Source: Pseudopedobacter alpinus
Lineage (GTDB): Bacteria; Bacteroidota; Bacteroidia; Sphingobacteriales; Sphingobacteriaceae
Direction of reading: 5' to 3'
NCBI RefSeq assembly: GCF_042684645.1
Contig: NZ_JBHULV010000008.1
Span: 372,001 to 436,000 of the forward strand
Length of the DNA stretch: 64,000 bases
Shown here one piece after another: positions 60,577 to 64,000 of this stretch. The first letter of the stretch is position 1. Every line of letters begins with the position of its first letter. Both the position numbers and the translations under genes were made by a program. The notes under the pieces are model-generated. The model had not been told where the DNA came from and searched no databases. It saw only the letters and a list, made by a program, of their open reading frames with translations.

Positions 60577-61053
60577 ATGATAAATCCGGGAGCAAGGGTA
60601 TGGATATACCAATCAGACAAAGAATTTGAACAGTCACAATTGATTGATTTGGATGTCCTATTGAAAAATTTTACTGCAAATTGGTCGGCTCATAATCAGC
60701 AACTTAGTGCCTCATTTGAAATAAAATACAATAGATTTATCGTTTTAATTGTTGATGAAACGCAAGCTGGGGCAAGCGGTTGTTCAATAGATAAATCTGT
60801 TCATTTAATGAAAGACGTTGAACAAAAATTTAATGTTAATTTGTTCGATAGATTTAATATTGCCTACAAAGACGGGGATAAAATAGTGACTGTAAATAGA
60901 AATAGTTTTGAAGATTTAATAGCTAATGGCAAAGTAAACAGTTTTACTATTGTTTTTAACAATATAGTACCCACTTATGAAGAGTATTTGAATAATTGGG
61001 AAACTCCATTAGCAAATAGCTGGCATGCCAAATTATTTAAAGTAGAGGCTTAA
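60577..61053 (+). CDS. Conserved Bacteroidota protein (often mislabelled ABC transporter ATPase)
   Basis: 158 residues from the ATG at 60577 (MINPGARVWIYQSDKEFEQS). Pattern RVWIYQSDKEF at the start, FTANWSAHNQQLSASFEIKY and DETQAGASGCSIDKS (with a conserved Cys), and a C-terminal PLANSWHAKLF are shared by this family in the phylum. No Walker motifs are present, so the usual database label ABC transporter ATPase is unsupported. Function unknown. The mRNA may start at the ATG. Confidence 0.75.
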   Translation: MINPGARVWIYQSDKEFEQSQLIDLDVLLKNFTANWSAHNQQLSASFEIKYNRFIVLIVDETQAGASGCSIDKSVHLMKDVEQKFNVNLFDRFNIAYKDGDKIVTVNRNSFEDLIANGKVNSFTIVFNNIVPTYEEYLNNWETPLANSWHAKLFKVEA

Positions 61054-61056
61054 TAT

Positions 61057-61776
61057 TTAATTACCGAAATCAATTTTACCTAAATTTCTCATATTTCTTA
61101 ATATGAGGGATTGTTTATGATAAATATAAGCTGTTGGTTTAGTGGGTGTCCATTTTCTTGGATTAGGCAAAACCGCTATCAATAATGCTGCTTCTCCTTT
61201 TAAGAGGCTATGAGAAGGTTTATTATAATAATGTTGACAAGCAGCCTCAGCACCATAAATGCCATTACCCATTTCAATTACGTTTAGGTAAACTTCTAAA
61301 ATTCTGTTTTTACTCCAAAATAGCTCAATCAATAAGGTAAAATAAGCTTCAAATCCTTTACGGATATAAGAACGGCCTGGCCAAAGGAAAACGTTTTTTG
61401 CAGTTTGTTGGCTAATAGTACTACCACCTCGTAACTTTTTGCCTTTCTTGTTCTTCTCAAATGCTTTTTCAATTGCCGCAAAGTCAAAACCATTATGATT
61501 CATGAAGTTAGCATCCTCACCAGCAATAGCAGCTCTTTTTAAATTTGATGATAATTCTTCAAAATTTTTCCACTCCTTATCAATTTTCAAAGTTTTGCCA
61601 TCGGCTTTACGTTCAAAAGCCCTTTGCACCATTAAAAATGTAAGAGGAGGGTTAACAAAACGGAGAAGTATTACCCAAACAATACTAATAGCAAATAAAT
61701 ATAGTAAAGTTTTTAAAATTATACGTTTCAGCTTTTGTAAAGTAAAATTGAGTGAGGTAGATTTTCTTTTTGCCAT
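61057..61776 (-). CDS. mtgA: Monofunctional peptidoglycan transglycosylase
   Basis: 239 residues from the ATG at 61776 (MAKRKSTSLNFTLQKLKRII); the TTG four codons earlier overlaps a promoter-like box. N-terminal membrane anchor (about 19-41), glycosyltransferase 51 domain with EDANFMNHNGFDFAAIE, RGGSTISQQTAKNVFLW and EVYLNVIEMGNGIYGAEAA. It extends glycan strands from lipid II, without a transpeptidase domain. Confidence 0.93.
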   Translation of the reverse strand: MAKRKSTSLNFTLQKLKRIILKTLLYLFAISIVWVILLRFVNPPLTFLMVQRAFERKADGKTLKIDKEWKNFEELSSNLKRAAIAGEDANFMNHNGFDFAAIEKAFEKNKKGKKLRGGSTISQQTAKNVFLWPGRSYIRKGFEAYFTLLIELFWSKNRILEVYLNVIEMGNGIYGAEAACQHYYNKPSHSLLKGEAALLIAVLPNPRKWTPTKPTAYIYHKQSLILRNMRNLGKIDFGN

Positions 61777-61790
61777 AATTTTAGCCAAAA

Positions 61791-61825
61791 ATAAAAAATG
61801 CTTTCTGATTTCTCAGAAAGCATTT
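61791..61825 (-). terminator. Terminator of the rpsF-rpsR-rplI operon
   Basis: AAATGCTTTCTGA (61796-61808) pairs perfectly with TCAGAAAGCATTT (61813-61825). Its minus-strand T-rich tail continues as TATTTTTG (61786-61793), a -7 match for mtgA. Confidence 0.8.
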
Positions 61826-61847
61826 AATAAAGTTTTTAGAGAATAGC

Positions 61848-62291
61848 TTACTCGGCTATAACATTAAAAGGAACTTGTACTTTAACTTCTTTATGTAAGT
61901 TTAAGTTGGCAATGTATTCACCAACAAATTTTACATCAGTTTCAAAAGTAATTCTTCTTCTGTCAACCTCAAACCCTAATTTCTTTAATGCATCAGACAC
62001 TTGAATAGTGTTAACAGCACCAAATATTTTTCCGCTTTCGCCAGCTTTAGCACCAATAGAAAGTACAATACCTTCTAATTTAGCTGCAGTAGCATCAGCA
62101 TCTTTTTTAATTTTTTCTTGTTTAAACTGAGCTTGTTTAATATTCTCAGCTAAAACTTTTCTTGCCGACTCAGTAGCTAAAATAGCTTGACCCTGAGGGA
62201 TTAAATAATTACGGCCAAAACCAGGTTTTACAGAAACGATATCATCTTTCTCTCCTAGGTTTTTCACATCTTGTTTTAATATTACTTGCAT
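61848..62291 (-). CDS. rplI: 50S ribosomal protein L9
   Basis: 147 residues. N-terminal MQVILKQDVKNLGEKDDIVS and the conserved GYGRNYLIPQG-like GFGRNYLIPQGQAILAT are diagnostic; a long helix connects to the C-terminal domain. It closes the rpsF-rpsR-rplI operon, twelve bases after rpsR. Confidence 0.97.
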   Translation of the reverse strand: MQVILKQDVKNLGEKDDIVSVKPGFGRNYLIPQGQAILATESARKVLAENIKQAQFKQEKIKKDADATAAKLEGIVLSIGAKAGESGKIFGAVNTIQVSDALKKLGFEVDRRRITFETDVKFVGEYIANLNLHKEVKVQVPFNVIAE

Positions 62292-62303
62292 GTTTAGCCT
62301 CCC

Positions 62304-62567
62304 TTATTTTAAACCATCAGCCACGAATGGCAATATACCTATATGACGAGCTCTTTTTACTGCTTGAGCTACTTTGCGTTGATATTTCAAAGAAGTACCA
62401 GTTAATCTACGAGGTAAAATTTTACCTTGATCATTGATAAACTTTAATAAAAAGTTACCGTCTTTGTAGTCAATGTATTTAATTCCGTTCTTTTTGAAAC
62501 GGCAATATTTTTTTCTGTTATCCTCCACCTTGGGAGCAGTCACATACTGGATTTTGTCTTGTGCCAT
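62304..62567 (-). CDS. rpsR: 30S ribosomal protein S18
   Basis: 87 residues, KYCRFKKNGIKYIDYKDGNF and ILPRRLTGTSLKYQRKVAQA are typical. The start overlaps the rpsF stop by one base (TAATG). Confidence 0.97.
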   Translation of the reverse strand: MAQDKIQYVTAPKVEDNRKKYCRFKKNGIKYIDYKDGNFLLKFINDQGKILPRRLTGTSLKYQRKVAQAVKRARHIGILPFVADGLK

Positions 62568-62929
62568 TAGTTTGCTACCTCAGTTTTTTCTTTTTTCTTG
62601 TTAAAAGCACCGGTACGTTTTTTATCGTTGTACGCAACAGCATGCTTATTTAAACTAATTGTTAAAAATCTCATTACACGCTCATCACGTTTTAATTCGA
62701 TTTCTAATTTGCCGATAACCTCACCTGAACATTTATATTCGGTCAAGTGATAGTATCCAGTTGATTTTTTCTCAATTAGATACGCCAGTTTTTTCAAACC
62801 CCAATTGTCTTCCATAACAATTTCGGCTCCGTTATCAGTAAGTATTTTAGAGAATTTTGCAATTACTTCTTTAGCTACTTCTTCTGATAACAATGGGGTA
62901 AGAATGATAGTGGTTTCGTATTGATTCAT
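62567..62929 (-). CDS. rpsF: 30S ribosomal protein S6
   Basis: 120 residues. MNQYETTIILTPLLSEEVAK, DNWGLKKLAYLIEKKSTGYY and RFLTISLNKHAVAYNDKK are the family pattern, with a lysine-rich tail. First gene of the rpsF-rpsR-rplI unit; S6 binds S18 on the ribosome. Its 5' leader holds a small CCGC/GCGG hairpin. Confidence 0.97.
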   Translation of the reverse strand: MNQYETTIILTPLLSEEVAKEVIAKFSKILTDNGAEIVMEDNWGLKKLAYLIEKKSTGYYHLTEYKCSGEVIGKLEIELKRDERVMRFLTISLNKHAVAYNDKKRTGAFNKKKEKTEVAN

Positions 62930-62954
62930 TTCTTACAATATTGTTTTTTAATTT

Positions 62955-62968
62955 CCGCTTTTTTGCGG
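62955..62968 (-). promoter_or_regulatory. Small hairpin in the rpsF 5' leader
   Basis: CCGC and GCGG surround six A on the minus strand, about 30 bases before rpsF. S6:S18 leaders in other bacteria regulate this operon through a CCG-containing fold, but the rest of the motif was not recognised, so the link is weak. Confidence 0.25.
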
Positions 62969-62973
62969 GACTG

Positions 62974-63004
62974 CAAAAGTATTAATTATTAATTTGGAAA
63001 ACAA
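62974..63004 (-). promoter_or_regulatory. Promoter of the rpsF operon
   Basis: TTG (63002-63004) and TACTTTTG (62974-62981) on the minus strand, spaced 20 bases, fit the Bacteroidota pattern. Confidence 0.6.
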
Positions 63005-63045
63005 TAGTTTATACTTATTAATTGTGGATTTGTTTGTAAAAGCAA

Positions 63046-63076
63046 AAAGCCCAACAAAGTTTGCTGAGCTTTTTTA
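63046..63076 (-). terminator. Terminator after the bacilliredoxin gene
   Basis: On the minus strand AAGCTCAGCA pairs with TGTTGGGCTT, with wobble pairs, around AACTT, and is followed by T. Confidence 0.65.
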
Positions 63077-63100
63077 ATTGTTTATTAATCAGGAATTTAA

Positions 63101-63511
63101 TTAGCAATATTGTTCAAATGCACCCATCAAGTTATCGGCAATCATTTGTGCTGGGCGGCCTTCAATTTGATGACGCTCTATAATGTGTACCAATTTACCA
63201 TCTTTGAACAACGCCATAGATGGAGATGAAGGAGGGTAAGGTAGCATGTGATTTCTTGCAGCATCAACAGCTTCTTTTTCCATACCTGCAAAAACTGTAA
63301 CAATTTTAGTGGGTTTTTTACCTTCTGTAACTGCCAACTTTGCCGCAGGGCGAGCGTTTGCAGCTGCACACCCACATACTGAATTTACAACAACAAAAGT
63401 TGTTCCTTCACTTTCAATCGCTCTTGTTACTTCTTCAGCACTTTTTAATTCTTCAAATCCCACGCCTGTTAAATCTGTACGCATTGGGGCAACTAAATAT
63501 TCTGGATACAT
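63101..63511 (-). CDS. Bacilliredoxin (BrxA/BrxB, YphP family)
   Basis: 136 residues. The CxC redox motif is in VVNSVCGCAAANARPA (Cys46 and Cys48). MYPEYLVAPMRTDLTGVGFE and MLPYPPSSPSMALFKDGKLV match the family. It removes low-molecular-weight thiols such as bacillithiol from proteins after oxidative stress. Its neighbours show no functional link. Confidence 0.92.
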   Translation of the reverse strand: MYPEYLVAPMRTDLTGVGFEELKSAEEVTRAIESEGTTFVVVNSVCGCAAANARPAAKLAVTEGKKPTKIVTVFAGMEKEAVDAARNHMLPYPPSSPSMALFKDGKLVHIIERHQIEGRPAQMIADNLMGAFEQYC

Positions 63512-63661
63512 TTTCTATATTTTAAATTTTAAAGTACAAAGTTTTAAAACATTGTGCTTACAAAATTACTGTTTTCTGTTTTGATAGACAATATTGGATA
63601 TCAAATAGATGTCATAATCTGTTTTACAATAAACTTGTAAATTGCTAATTAAGAGTTTAAA

Positions 63662-64000
63662 CTATTTGTCAATCACCTTAATCATTGTTCCGCTAGGGAT
63701 ACTTTGCGTTAAAGTCATTCCATTTAAAATGGCAATTTCCTTTTTTCGCTGCTCGTTAGTTTCTTTTCTAATTCTTAAAACCTGCTCTAAATTAGTGATA
63801 CCACTAGTAGTAATAATTTTTATTCTTTCTGGTTTTCTATTTAATTTATCTGCATCGGTTAATCGCTTAAATCCAGACATGGTACTGCTGAAAAGATTAT
63901 TGTATGTTTCAAAGGTATTCAAAGCGGTAATTCCTATAATGTGATAAATTTTATCGCCATCTGCAATAAAATAAGAAAGGGTTCTTAAAGCTGCTGATTG
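63662..64000 (-). CDS. C-terminal part of a probable M48-family metalloprotease
   Basis: The minus-strand frame continues through the window edge: the codons from 64000 to 63923 read QSAALRTLSYFIADGDKIYH and IIGITA with no stop, so the gene is partial and the TTG at 63922 is not its start. The visible 112 residues include FETYNNLFSSTMSGFKRLTD and a LysM-like end (EIAILNGMTLTQSIPSGTMI). Bacteroidota M48 proteases with tails like this are the best match from memory; the HExxH site would lie beyond the edge. Confidence 0.5.
   Translation of the reverse strand, partial: QSAALRTLSYFIADGDKIYHIIGITALNTFETYNNLFSSTMSGFKRLTDADKLNRKPERIKIITTSGITNLEQVLRIRKETNEQRKKEIAILNGMTLTQSIPSGTMIKVIDK

Overview
The window looks like a chromosome segment of a Bacteroidota bacterium, most likely a Sphingobacteriaceae (Pedobacter-like) species. 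Evidence: AT-rich DNA, a complete gldK-gldL-gldM-gldN type IX secretion set plus porW/sprE, an F-type ATPase operon without beta and epsilon genes, a DUF4271-hemD pair, and repeated TAnnTTTG boxes, the -7 promoter element of this phylum. Most of the window is core chromosome; no insertion sequence, CRISPR array or rRNA gene was found.

Layout. 1-1,305: start of a short-chain dehydrogenase and hemW. 1,372-9,619: an accessory locus for small double-glycine-leader peptides: C39-peptidase ABC exporter, HlyD adaptor, two envelope proteins, three precursor peptides, a CPBP membrane protease, an XRE regulator, a broken second regulator, a truncated second HlyD and an unlisted 44-residue membrane peptide. 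Two ~0.58-kb direct repeats show that it grew by duplication or cassette insertion. 9,608-13,073: BamA/TamA-like protein, DUF4271 protein, hemD. 13,349-25,200: gldKLMN, then uvrC, a class A penicillin-binding protein and porW/sprE on the other strand. 25,306-32,531: M23 peptidase, bactofilin, two small membrane proteins and atpB-E-F-H-A-G, probably one transcription unit. 32,640-33,861: an AAA/DUF4143 ATPase behind three 32-bp palindromic repeats. 34,134-39,083: a sugar-oxidation operon (two-domain DUF1080 hydrolase, two exported Gfo/Idh/MocA oxidoreductases, apbE). 39,183-49,318, minus strand: gcvP, a TMTC-like glycosyltransferase, pdxJ, a GH3 protein, lptB, recJ. 49,423-54,791: metallo-hydrolase, response regulator, YceI, a THI5-PAS-histidine kinase, a PfkB kinase. 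54,901-57,094: two tandem tRNA-Asn genes, an AGCS symporter and tRNA-Phe. 57,353-64,000: two iron-sulfur proteins, small unknown genes, mtgA, the rpsF-rpsR-rplI operon, a bacilliredoxin and the end of a probable M48 protease.

How the genes work together. GldK/L/M/N and PorW belong to one secretion machine. The ATPase genes make F0 and all of F1 except beta and epsilon. In the peptide locus the exporter would cut leaders after GG and export the cores; the regulator is divergent from the first precursor over a palindromic control region, and hairpins follow the precursor genes.

Most worth a second look: the duplicated peptide-export locus, and the apbE operon, where the second Gfo/Idh protein carries DGVTGAT, a match to the flavinylation motif used by ApbE. 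All function calls come from reading motifs and gene order; no database search was made.
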